Source: Rana temporaria (taxonomy: Eukaryota > Chordata > Amphibia > Anura > Ranidae). Taken from it: a stretch of DNA of 64,000 nt. Below the pieces are notes generated by a model that ran no database searches, had not been told where the DNA came from, and saw nothing but the letters and a program-made list of their open reading frames with translations. The stretch is from NCBI RefSeq assembly GCF_905171775.1, contig NC_053491.1:403396838-403460837 (forward strand), read 5' to 3'. A program made the position numbers and the translations under genes. Positions 44,768 to 55,534 of this stretch are shown here, one piece after another. Positions within the stretch are counted from its first letter, which is position 1; each line of letters opens with the position of its first letter.

Positions 44768-46200
44768 ATCTATCACATATATAAGATGACCCACCCAGTT
44801 AACTATTCCATACATTCTATATGGCCCACCGATTTTTCACCTTTCTCACACCCCTGTGACTAGCAGGGATGTCCTCGTAGCCAGCATTTTTAGTGCTGCC
44901 CATTTATATGCCACTAGCATAATGATTCCAATCCTAATATCTTAATATTTCATTCCTACCATTCTATGCTGCATGCCAGTTCCTCTTCTTGGACACCTAT
45001 GAACTCTCTAAAATCTACCCTTATGTTCACATTAGAGACAGATACAGTCAAACCCCCTATGAGGGCTAACATACACGTTTTAGGCAGTTCATCCACCAAT
45101 GTTATGGGCTAGCAATCTGTACACAATGTTACATTTTAGCCCCTTTTGTGTAGTGGCTTGCTTATAGGGGTGTAATGTTGTTATGAATGGCTGTCGTCCA
45201 ACCCATTAATTAATTGTTTGTTGTGCCTCCAGAATCATTCAATTTTTTAGACTCCCCCTTTGGGGGTATAATAATTTTTGAATTTTTGAATATATTGGTG
45301 CCCTTGAAATTATGGCCCTATAGGCCATTAATCACCTTGCCTTTGGCTTAAACCAACCTAACCTATGTATTAACCTTAGATGGTCATGTAGCAATGCGTT
45401 ATGACATCTCAATAACATTGCATTTCAGATTAGGGGTCATTATAGTCCATATGCCCTGATGCCCTGATTAGTCATGTTGAACATTTTGTATGATGCTACA
45501 TACACCATATTAACGGGATTCACTACCTTAACCTGGTAGCTCTATTTCAATAGAATTATTTAAAAGAAAAAAATTTTTTTTCCTAAATAGAATTTTTTCT
45601 AATATAAATGCTGCCTAACCACTGGATTACATACTACTACATTTTGGCTAGTTGTCACTTTATCCATATACCCAGCTCTTCTACATTACTCCTTCCACTA
45701 TATCCTCGTTTTTTTATATTATAATTTTTATTTATATTTTATGCCGAGTTGTTATTGTACAACTATCCATCACTTAGTATTTGCGGCTTTTCCCTTTTCA
45801 CTTTATAATGTGATACTTTACATTTTGAGGCTTTGCTATTGAATATATTATGGACGGATTGACGTTGTTATGTGGATAGCGTTCCCCCCTATAAGCAATG
45901 CCTAATAGATATATTCCCATAAAGGGTTTATCAAATGTATTATGAATCACTATCCAGGAAACCAGCACAGTGGACAATGATCTTTGCATGTCCTTTGTAG
46001 CAATATTGTTGTATGCAATGCCGATGTTTTACTGTTTAAATTATTGCTTAAATAGATCTGCAATATGTCCGAGGATACCAGCGCCAACATGCGGCAATAG
46101 GAACGCCCATCGGTATACCCTACAACATACCAATTAGTTGGGATTCCCTAATATCTCCTGATTGGCTTTTTCCGTAGAGGGGGAGGGATGCCTGCATGTT
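44768..46200 (+). other. Penelope-like 3' non-coding region
   Basis: AT-rich sequence after the stop codon, within the insertion. No motif besides T-rich runs. Confidence 0.6.
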
Positions 46201-46241
46201 GACGCTCGCTATATAAACTATCTGACGAGGTATGCGTGTAC

Positions 46242-46284
46242 CCGCTTCAGAAGACGTAACCAATACGAAACGTGCGTAAAGCGG
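46242..46284 (+). ncRNA. Hammerhead ribozyme-like fold in Penelope-like element
   Basis: Stem I CCGCTT/AAGCGG (46242-46247 with 46279-46284) is perfect. The core is CAGAAGA (46248-46254; consensus CUGANGA, so one mismatch at U4). After one bulged C, stem II is GTA/TAC (46256-46258 with 46264-46266). Then come GAA (46267-46269) and stem III AC/GT (46270-46271 with 46276-46277), with cleavage-site A at 46278. Type I hammerheads with tiny stem III are reported from Penelope-like elements. The U4 change may abolish activity. Confidence 0.6.
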
Positions 46285-46743
46285 ACACACGCACACCCAC
46301 ACGCACTCCCGGATTGATCAGCTGTTACCCTGTGGAGCGCGCGGCGTTCCCCAGCTGGAGACGACACTTACGATCTCACCGGCTAGTAGTGCTGTGCTGG
46401 GAGGCTTATGCTTTTGCATGCTGATTGCCTACTACTTTGTTTTTATATTTTATCCCCACCAATTGTCCTTATCCCAATACCCATTGGAAATTGGTTTTAA
46501 AAAACGTTTTATTTTATGTATGCTGTATTGCACATGCCTCATAGGCAGTGTTAATTAAACAAATAAACCTCCCATTTTTTGAACATACTGCGCCATGAGA
46601 ATATTTTTTTCATTGGAGGAATCCCGGAATTAATAAAAAAGAAGCAGAGCCATCCAGGCCAGGACATCTGTGCATCCATAGGACCCAGGAAGAACGATAT
46701 CGCAGCTGCTGGAGATCCATTCTACTTGCACTTTACCCCTGCA

Positions 46744-47411
46744 GGGGTGAGTGCCTTTGGTGAGTAGGGACCCAGGAGGGGAGCACCGGAGCACTGTGCG
46801 AATCCACCACTGCATTTTTTGTGATTTATCACCCTTCGTGGGTGCACCAGCTCACGGACACTTATCTAAACATATATTCTTTTTAAGTTATGTTTATTTT
46901 CATTAATATTAATATTTTTATTTTTATTTTTATTTTTATTTTTTGACATTACGTGGACTGTATAGTGTGGCTGCTATATTTAATCATTGGACTTATGCAT
47001 CTATCCACTCTTATTTTTATTTTGTTATAGCCTCACTGCATTTATTGCTAAGTTACATACTTATTGGTATTCACCACCACGCCGGTACATATATATTTTT
47101 TGATTTCATTTATCACTGATTAATGATCACGGTTTATCTGATATATCTAAGTTTGTAATTTTGTGGCATCACTTAACTTACAGTTCACACACTGAGTGAC
47201 CACCTTTGCGGCTCTTAGCCATTTTTTTGCACATTTGTTGTACAACTTTCAGAGTGTATATTATATGCCAATTAGGCCATCACATATTATCACACTCAGG
47301 TACTTGTATTCTTTTCACTTAGTTTGATCACATACAAGTCACATCCGTACCTCATTGGTACATTCAGCCTCTATTCTAGACAGCGCCACTACCCCTTCCA
47401 TTTTTTTAATT
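46744..47411 (+). repeat. Right arm of 668-bp inverted repeat (element 3' end)
   Basis: Mirror of 42829-43496. Ends in 'ttccatttttttaat' directly before the 14-bp TSD. Confidence 0.88.
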
Positions 47412-47425
47412 TACATGCCAGATGG

Positions 47426-48095
47426 GTTTAATATACTGTGCTAAATCAGCTTCATTATTACTTTAGATAATTAAAACACATCACATATCTCCGCTCTCTG
47501 GAGAAAAGCGCCCGGGCTTCAATTTTTTTGTCACCATCACACAGCAGCGTTCAGTGTATTACTTTATTTTTCTCCCTTTTCTTTTTTTAATCTTAATTTT
47601 ACAGTTGTAAGTACTAATGTGACATTTTTCGTCCCAGTGTGTAATGAATTTTGGGCTAATGTGATGCAACAGAGCCAAAGATATTATATTCCTCAGAAAT
47701 CCTATTTTCCATTGTTTTCAGTTAATTGTCCTGATATTTTGAATCTTTGCTGAAAGAAAAAAGGAGTCATGATACGTGGAAATTGATAAAATATGTATTA
47801 AGTATGTGGGGCTTCATTTAAAATAAACAGATTAAAACAAAATAATATCAGCAAGAACTATCTGACAACAGAAATGTGAGTATCAGTGTAGTTTGGCACC
47901 ATCTAGTGCCACCAAACCAATGCGAATGGCAGTTTTCTCCATGTCATTTTTTGCATAAACATAACCATGTCCAACCCCACCTCCCAATGACATTGTTTGG
48001 GCCTGCTGATAGATAGTTCTGCATCTGGGATTTGCATTGTTGAATGGGACAAGAGCATGCTTAATCTCCACCAACATGAAGTGGAGTTTAAACAC
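47426..48095. other. Low-copy-looking non-coding DNA
   Basis: Continuation of 42180-42648 across the Penelope-like insertion. No element ends. The minus ORF at 47883-48095 lacks motifs. Confidence 0.3.
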
Positions 48096-48098
48096 CCT

Positions 48099-48829
48099 GG
48101 CCCGGATTCAGAAAGACTTACGCCGACGTATCTAATGATACGCCGCGTAAGTCCATAGATGTGCCGTCGTAACTATGCGTTTGATTCTGCAAAGGAGATA
48201 CGCCTGAATTTCGGCTCCACTCGACCAACGTAAGTCTCCTACGCCGTCGTATCTTGGGCGCATACTTACGCTGGCCGCAAGGGGCGCTTCCATTGATTTA
48301 TGCGTCGAATATGCAAATGACCAAAATACGCCAATTCACGAACGTACTAGCGCCCGTTGCCTGAGTATACGCCGTTTACGTAAGGCGTACGTCCGGCGTA
48401 AAGATAAACCACCAAATAGGAGGCGCAGCCAATGCAAAGGTATGGACGACGGAACAGCCGTCGGATTTTACGTTGTTTACATAAGTCGTACGTGAATGGG
48501 GCTGGGCGTAGGATACGTTCACGTCGTTGCCATTGAGCCGTCGTATCTTAGGGCGTAAATTCGACGTGATTCTGAGCATGCGCGCGCATGCGCCGTTCAT
48601 TCGGCCCTTCATTTACATGGGGTCACGGTTAATTTCAATACATCACGCCCACTACCTGCCTACTTTGAATTAGGCGGGCTTACGCCGGCCCATTTACGCT
48701 ACGCTGCCGTAACTTAGGGAGCAAGTGCTTTGTGAATACTGGTCTTGCCTCTCTATGTTACGTCGGCGTAGCGCATATGAGCTGCGCTTCGCCCGCTCAA
48801 ATATACGCCGCTGTACGTGAATCTGGGCC
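48099..48829. mobile_element. Harbinger-like MITE, GGCCC(A/G)GATTCA ends
   Basis: GGCCCGGATTCAG and TGAATCTGGGCC are inverted, with CCT on both sides (48096-48098, 48830-48832) as a possible 3-bp TSD. It shares the 'acgaacgtac', 'tacgtaaggcgtac' and 'gcgcatgcgcc' blocks with 22959-23676 and 29056-29788. Non-coding. Confidence 0.8.
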
Positions 48830-48832
48830 CCT

Positions 48833-49480
48833 GATTCTCCATCAAAATTGTCATCCATACAGGCAGTCATGGAGAGAAACACAAGCTTTGATAATGGGTA
48901 ATTTGGGACTGTGGATCTTTTCTTCACCAAATGTGGACAAACTACTGCTGAAACAAGTTATGTTCTGCTACTGTAAAAAGGTAATTTGTCAAATTTGAAC
49001 TTGCTACTTGCCTGTCAAGGGTGATGAACCTGAAGTGTGCCTCAGACATGCACTTATGACCAAAATGTAAGAGAAGGTAGGTGTGGAGGAAGACTCCTGA
49101 ATGATCATCAGCAAGCTTGCCCACCAACTTTGGATCAAAAGGACTTCTGTCTTCATGATTTCCACAATCTCCCTTCATAAGACTGCATCATTTTTGCCCC
49201 TTTTCAAAAGAAGCCAAAATTGGGCAGTTGCCTTAGATGATGAGCCCCTGGTGTGATGAAAAACTTCCTAGAATCTCTCCTTTTGAAAAAATCAGAAAGA
49301 AGAGGTGAAGGAGGAAGGGGAGGAGGAGTAGAGGCCAGAGGAGGAAGTAGAAATGGGGGGTCAGGAGGAGGAGGAGGCCAGTGACAAGTAGAGGGTGCAT
49401 GTGACTTTGCTGTAACATCCGCATATAATGTAATTGCCTGTCACTTTACTTTTTAGGGAGGGTGAACTTGTAGGCAGTTG
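48833..49480. other. Unassigned spacer
   Basis: A purine-rich stretch 'agaggtgaaggaggaaggggaggaggag' lies at 49301-49380. No gene. Confidence 0.4.
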
Positions 49481-50168
49481 GGGGCAGATTCACATAGAAT
49501 GCGCGTTGGTGTAGTGTAAGCCATTTACACTACGCCGCCACAACTTACTGGAACAGGTGCCGTATTCTCAAAGCACTTTCTCCATAATTTGCGGCGGCGT
49601 AGTGTAAATGGCCTGGCATATGGCCGCGTAATTCAAAGGGGGCGGCTTGTATTTAAATTAAGCGCGCCCCCGCGCCGATCGAACTGCGTGAGCGCCGGCC
49701 GTAAAAATAGCCCAGTGCGCATGCTCCAGCTCACGACGGAAAACGTCAATGAAGCCGACGTGAGCGCCATTGACGTAAAGTCGTATTCGCGAACGACTTA
49801 GTAAAACTACGTAAACGACGGAAAAATAAGACGCTGACCCGACGCCATACTTAACATGACATACAGCGGACTGGCGTAAGGTTATACCTCATTTAGCAGG
49901 GGTAACCTTACGCAAAATCGTTCGGGAATCGGCGTATCAGGCTCATTTGCATAGTCAAATGAGAAATGAACGTAAACGCCACCTAGCGGCCAGCGTAGAA
50001 TTACATCTAAGATCCGACAGTGTAAGTGACTTACACCTGTTGGATCTACGCCGTATCTATGCGTAAATGATTCTAGGAATCAGAAGCATAGATACCCGGG
50101 GCCAAAAACAGAGATACGACGGTGTATCTTGAGATACACCGTCGTATCTCTTCTGAGAATCTGGCCCC
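49481..50168. mobile_element. Harbinger-like MITE, GGGGCAGATTC ends
   Basis: GGGGCAGATTCACA and GAGAATCTGGCCCC are inverted. A near-perfect palindrome 'gatacgacggtgtatcttgagatacaccgtcgtatc' lies at 50113-50148. It is the same subfamily as 53903-54555 (long near-identical segments such as 'ggcggcgtagtgtaaatggcc'). No exact TSD seen. Confidence 0.8.
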
Positions 50169-51320
50169 ATGTTTCTGCTGGAGCCATGCCTAAAAAAACA
50201 GTACACAAAACTGGGAATGAGCCTGCTACCTTGCCTAAAAATCCCCTCTTGGACGTTACCAGTGCATGTGTTCCCATTTAAGAAAGCATACTACCAATCA
50301 TCAGGGGTACCACCAGCGGGGGTGTCACATTCTCTTGATTCCAGCTCTGGTTACACATTTTTAAATGGGACTTTAGCGGCCCCACTTATGCACTGAGGGG
50401 AAATAGGGGATGGTAAAGATTTTCCATATTATTTGTGTGAGAGGGGTGTCTGGGGGGAGGTGTACTTTTTTGGGGGACATGGGACTATTTGTGAGGGAGG
50501 AGGGATTTTTGCTTGAGAGCTCTATACTGATGCAATTTTCGTAATACATTTTCAGGAGATAAGTCATGGGTGTGCAGGTATATTTTATTTTATTTTGTGC
50601 GGTAGATCTGTTTTCTGTATACACACCCTACCATTATTGATGGAGGTACCCTCAAACATGTAATCTGTCAAGCTCCCAGTATTTATTTATTTTTTTATAC
50701 TACCAATATCCCTTGGGACTTTGAGGCAGCAACAAAAAATACAATATCTTTAAAAGAATATAATTTTATTTGTACATGGCTAAAAGTAATTAACATGATA
50801 TATCCTAAAATATGTTGTTCCAGTATGATATATTCACCACACAATATACAGTACATAAACCCTTGTAAAATATTTTTGATCATGGGTTTAAAACAAATTC
50901 TCATACAATATCCAGGGGATGCATTTCGATCAAAAACTCCCTGCGGGACACTCCCTCCGGGCCACTGAGTACCAAATCGGATCAGAATACCGAACAAGGA
51001 ACCCTCAAGGAGTCATGTGGACCCAAGATGCTAATGGGGAAAGAACAAAAAGGGCCACCATTCCTACACAAAAAAATATAGAAGACAGGCACAGTGAAGG
51101 CATCAGGTGGTTAAACCTCTATGTTAAAAGGATTTAATCATCTTGGAAATTCCCAATACACTTGTTCAAAGGTATCTGTATGTGCCCAGGTAGTGTGGAT
51201 TCCATGGAGAGAGAAGTGTCCTCATTTATAGATTTCCTCTCACCTCTTGTTCCTGTGAGAACTGTAACATTTTGGATTTCCCATTAGATTCTTTCAATGG
51301 CAACAGTCATCAGGAGACAT
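50169..51320. other. Unassigned DNA, probable old repeat 50690-51180
   Basis: 'tttcgatcaaaaactccctgcgggacactcc' and neighbours look repeat-like but I could not assign a family. No gene. Confidence 0.3.
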
Positions 51321-51322
51321 AT

Positions 51323-51594
51323 GGGTTTATTTACTAAAGGGAAATCCACTGTGCACTACAATTGCACTGCAAGTGCACTTGGAAGCACACTTGGAAGTGC
51401 AGTCACCGTAAAACTGATGGAGACATGCTAGAAAAAAAAAAACATTTTTGCTTGCACATGATTGGATGATAGAAATCAGCAGAGCTTCTGCTCATTTCAG
51501 ATCTCCCCCTAAGATCTACAGTGACTGCAATTCCAAATGCATTTGCAGTGCACTTGAGGTGCACAGTGGATTTGCCTTTAGTAAATCAACCCCA
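51323..51594. mobile_element. MITE, GGGTTTATTTACTAAAGG ends
   Basis: The left end runs through 'aaatccactgtgcac' and the right end mirrors it as 'gtgcacagtggatttgcctttagtaaatcaaccc' for about 45 bp. The target duplication is unclear. Superfamily not assigned. Confidence 0.75.
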
Positions 51595-51669
51595 TAGGGA
51601 GGGTGAACATCCTTAAAGTGGATGAAAATCCACCACTTACCCAGTATAAACTAATGGTACAGTATTAAT

Positions 51670-51671
51670 GT

Positions 51672-51721
<50 letters not shown>
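51670..51721. repeat. (TA)n microsatellite
   Basis: About 25 uninterrupted TA units. Confidence 0.97.
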
Positions 51722-51724
<3 letters not shown>

Positions 51725-52020
51725 AGCCTCCTGCATGTATCCCTACCTTGCAAATGTCACCCCCTTCAGCAGTAGGAGCCCTGCAAAACTCTTGAATCGG
51801 TGGGTGGGTCTCTTTGCCAGAGCTCGTAGTTGGAGTCATGATGTCACAAGACTCCCGGCCCACCTCTACACTCTCCTACTCTCCTATAGGCTCCTAAATG
51901 GCTCTATTGTAAGTATCACCTAAACTGTGGAGATTTAGGAGATATTTCCAGCACCTACAGGTAAGCCTTAATCTAGGCTTACCTGTAGGTAAAAGTGGTT
52001 GTACAGGGTGTACAACCACT
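51722..52020. other. Unassigned spacer
   Basis: Includes a short palindrome 'aggcttacctgtaggtaaaagtgg'. No gene. Confidence 0.4.
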
Positions 52021-52024
52021 TTAA

Positions 52025-52450
52025 GGCTCCGTTCACACATAGGCGTTTTGAATCATGGGTGGAATCGCCATGTTTCTATGCAGGATTTTTTAAATAGGCT
52101 GTTAAAATGTCCAATTGCACATCAGCTTGTACAGGTTCCATTCATTTCAATGGCATCTAAAAATGCTGTGCAATTCTGCAGTAACTGTCACGAGACAAAT
52201 TACGTTGCAAGTGTGCAAGAGGCGTGTTCTGGAACTTCTTTTGGGCGATATGCCTCACGCAATTTGATTTGTGATTTGGTTTGTCCGATTTGCAGCGTGA
52301 CAATCGTGACAGAATTGCACCGCATTTTTAGATGCTATTGAAATGAATGTCACCTGAACACACTGATGTGCGATTTGACATTTTAACAGCACATTTTGAA
52401 ATCGCAGCGTTTCCACCAGCGATTCCAAATGCCTATGTGTGAACAGAGCC
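52025..52450. mobile_element. PIF/Harbinger-type MITE, TSD TAA
   Basis: GGCTCCGTTCACACATAGGC and GCCTATGTGTGAACAGAGCC are inverted with one mismatch. TAA flanks at 52022-52024 and 52451-52453. A longer subterminal inverted pair ('attcatttcaatggcatctaaaaa' and 'tttttagatgctattgaaatgaat') lies inside. Confidence 0.9.
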
Positions 52451-52453
52451 TAA

Positions 52454-53840
52454 TGGAAAAAAAAACCTCTCAGGGATTCTGCCCCCTCACCATTCTATCC
52501 CCCCCAAAAAAGTTTTAGATTGCACTTTCAGTAAAGTGTATTCTAATTTAATTGGGAATATCTAGGTATCCTTATTTTTAAACAATCTCCTGCTTTTTAG
52601 CGGGACTGGAATTCTGCATGAATAATAACTTTGCTTATACTTTCTATTGCGATTCTGGGGTCATGAGAAATGAATAGATTTCTCACTCTGGGCTCTAGAA
52701 AGAATTTCTGTTCTCTCTTCCTAACTGTTCTCTGTGGGAGAGGCTGTATTATCAATCCTGAAGCTCTTTGTTATTCAGCAATATGCTAGTTGAACAAAAA
52801 GATTTAAGAAATGCAGATCTGGTCCTTAACCACTGCCTGGGATTTAAAGGTCTAAGTTTACAGCCTGAAGAGAGTTTAAATGTTTTAATTAGAACCCTGC
52901 TTTCCGCACATTCCCCCTATCTTCTACTCCGCGTCTCATCCACTCCCACTCATGACCTTTTCCTGGCAGGAATATGAAATAGCAAATCTTCAGCCCCCTT
53001 TCTTGGTTGAGTTTTCATCCACCCCCTACCCACCCATTGTATCATGTTTATTTTTTCCTCTTAAGTTTTATTGTTATTTTCTATTTTTCTCTTCTTTTTT
53101 TTTTTTCTTGTCATGTTTTCCTCTGCCTCTTGCGCACAGCAGGAGGTTAAACAAAGAGGCATGGAAAATATCTAAAATGCGCTGGGCTCAGGTGACAGAA
53201 AGGGGACAGTGACAGGAAAATCAGTCATGGTGGAATGAACAAACAGGAGAGAGAAAATGGGCTGTGACCAGCTAAGGTGACACGAGGCACCCAGCGCTCG
53301 CTTTGTGTGTTTCAAATCAAAACGTTGAAATTGCACCGGATTTATCACTGCAGAAAATCCACTCTTCATGATGGGGTTTGTTTTAGGAAAGACAGGTGGT
53401 AACAAGCAGCTGTGTTGAGGAATAAGTGTACCTGTTTGATCGAGGAATGTGGGAAAATCCAGGAAAGAACCATGTTTACTTTCATACCACATTTTTTATA
53501 CTTCAGGAGGAAGCGATGAGACCAAATTTTAGATGACAATTACCATAAAACATGAGAAGTCAAAGCAAAAGTTCTAACCTATTGTATATAAAGAACAGGG
53601 CTATAACTATGCAAGATTGAGTCTCATAGCAAAACCAGTACTGATCCCCATTGTCGTAATCTCCATCTTGAATGCAGCTAATGACACAGAACCCTAATTG
53701 CTTTCATAGCAATTGCATTTTGGGTACAGGATTTTTATATGGAGGTGTCCTGTATCAAATGTCGCTTTAGGCCTTGACAAACTTACTTAGACCCAGTCAC
53801 TCAGAGCAGTATGGTCACCTTCTGACTTGCCATCATCCAC
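52454..53840. other. Gene-free, low-copy-looking DNA
   Basis: A T-rich run at 53040-53110. The stretch 53110-53500 looks compositionally balanced. No exon could be supported. Confidence 0.3.
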
Positions 53841-53902
53841 AGGCAGCTTAACCTCTTCCCAACTGCCCCACACAGATATACTGCAGCTTGACGGGCACTC
53901 TG

Positions 53903-54555
53903 TGCCAGATTCCCGTACATCCTGCGGCGGCGTCGCATAAGCTATTTACACTACGCCGCCACTACTTACAGGAGCAAGTGCCCTATTCTCCAAGCACTTG
54001 CTCCATAATTTGCGGCGGCGTAGTGTAAATGGCCCGGCGTATGGCCGCGTAATTCAAAGGGGGCGGCTTGTATTCAAATTAAGCGCGCCCCAGCGCCGAT
54101 CGAACTGCGCATGCGCCGGGCGGAAAAATAGCCCAGTGCGCATGCTCCAGCTCACGACGGAAAACGTCAATGACGCCGACGTGAGCGTCATTGACGTAAA
54201 GTCGTATTCGCGGACGACTTAGTAAAACGACGTAACCGACGGAAAAAGACGACGCTGACCCGACGCCATACTTAACATGGCATACGGCGAACTGGCGTAA
54301 GGTTACCCCTCATATAGCAGGAATCGGCGTATCAGGCTCATTTGCATAGTCAAATGAGAACTGAATGTAAACGCCACCTAGCGGGCAGCGTCGAATTACA
54401 TCTAAGATCTGACGGTGTAAGTGGCCTGTCAGATCTAGGCCGTATCTATGCGAAAATTATTCTAGGAATCACTCGCATAGATACCCGGGGCCAAAAACAG
54501 AGATACAACGGTGTTTCCTGAGATACAACGTCGTAACTCTTTTGAGAATCTGGCC
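53903..54555. mobile_element. Harbinger-like MITE, same subfamily as 49481-50168
   Basis: TGCCAGATTCCCG and GAGAATCTGGCC are inverted. Long blocks match 49481-50168 ('cataatttgcggcggcgtagtgtaaatggcc', 'aaaacgtcaatgacgccgacgtgag'). A segment of about 25 bp around 54320 is deleted relative to that copy. It is inserted in a GC-rich dispersed repeat. Confidence 0.8.
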
Positions 54556-54559
54556 CTAG

Positions 54560-55000
54560 GTGTGTGATCTGACACTTCCGGGTCTGGGGCGCGCACGCCC
54601 GCCACCGGCGACCCACTTCTGCTGTGATTGGACACAGCGGGAGCCAATCAGCGGGTCCGGCAGGCGTGATGTCCGCCAGGACCCATTAATCATTTGGGAG
54701 ACAGGTAGAAGTGCAGTCTGCCTATCTAAACAAGGCAGACCGTCATTCTGTGACAAGGGAAAGCAGTGATCTTGTGTTTCTGCTAAGCACAAACACGGAC
54801 ATCTGCCTTCCCACAGTACAACCAACCCCACACAGTTATAAAACACTCCCTGTTAACCCCCCTTTAATCGACCCTGATGTTAACCCCTTCCCTGCCAGTG
54901 TCATTAGTACAGTGACAGTGCATATTTTTTAGTGTTACTGGTCCCCAAAAGGTGTCTAAAGTGTCAGTTAGGTGTCTGATTTGTCCGCCACAATATCACA
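54560..55000 (+). repeat. GC-rich dispersed repeat
   Basis: 'gacacttccgggtctggggcgcgcac', paired 'agtctgcctatctaaacaaggcagac', and 'aaccccttccctgccagtgtcatta'. Related to 30715-30972/32536-32620. Confidence 0.5.
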
Positions 55001-55039
55001 ATCCTGCTATAAGTCGCTAAATGCTGCCATAGAGAGAGC

Positions 55040-55160
55040 CCCTGCTCCCGTGCACAGCGCTGGATTGAGATCAGGCTCAGGTAAGTAGGGCAGGGGGGCT
55101 AGGGTGGGGTGGAGCTGCACTCAGAAGGTGAATCCAACACAATTTTACTTCAGCTAATTG
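55040..55160 (+). repeat. Fragment of TTAA MITE family seen at 1607-2124
   Basis: 'gatcaggctcaggtaagtagg' followed by a G-rich run and 'ctgcactcagaagg' parallels 2010-2070. Confidence 0.4.
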
Positions 55161-55534
55161 CTGTACAGGGGATGTTTTTCCAGTCTTTGGAAGTGTAAGA
55201 AGACAACTGACTGTCCTACTGTCCTATCTCTGTGAATAACTAACACAAACAGAAGAAACATGGAAGAAATTAAGAAGGTCTTGCTAGGACTTAACTAATT
55301 AACAATAAACAAGAATGCAAGTAAGAAAAAAAATGAAATAACATAGTAGACAAATTGTAGTGGCCCAGAACCTCCACTAAATGTCAGCATTCTACTGATC
55401 AATAATAACCTGATGCAGTTTCATACAACACAAAATATATGTAGGTAGTACCTACTCCTGAAAGAGTTTCTTGATTTGTTGGGCCCTCTGTTTTTGTGCC
55501 CACAACTCTGCTAACAGCTTTGTACACTCTGTGT

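Larger units (their letters stand above)
42663..47411 (+). mobile_element. Penelope-like (Neptune-type) insertion, 14-bp TSD, inverted arms
   Basis: An identical tacatgccagatgg occurs at 42649-42662 and 47412-47425. The left 834 bp (42663-43496) is an inverted copy of the 3' end. Positions 42829-43496 pair with 46744-47411, while 42663-42828 has no partner at the right end. Between the arms lie a truncated reverse transcriptase/GIY-YIG ORF and about 2 kb of non-coding 3' sequence including a hammerhead-like fold. Partial or inverted terminal copies are known for Penelope-like elements. Confidence 0.88.

Noticed and set aside
46222..46271. Alternative hammerhead using CTGACGAG at 46222 as the core box
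   Set aside because: Stem I around it does not pair with the sequence after GTA, whereas the CAGAAGA alternative gives a perfect 6-bp stem I.
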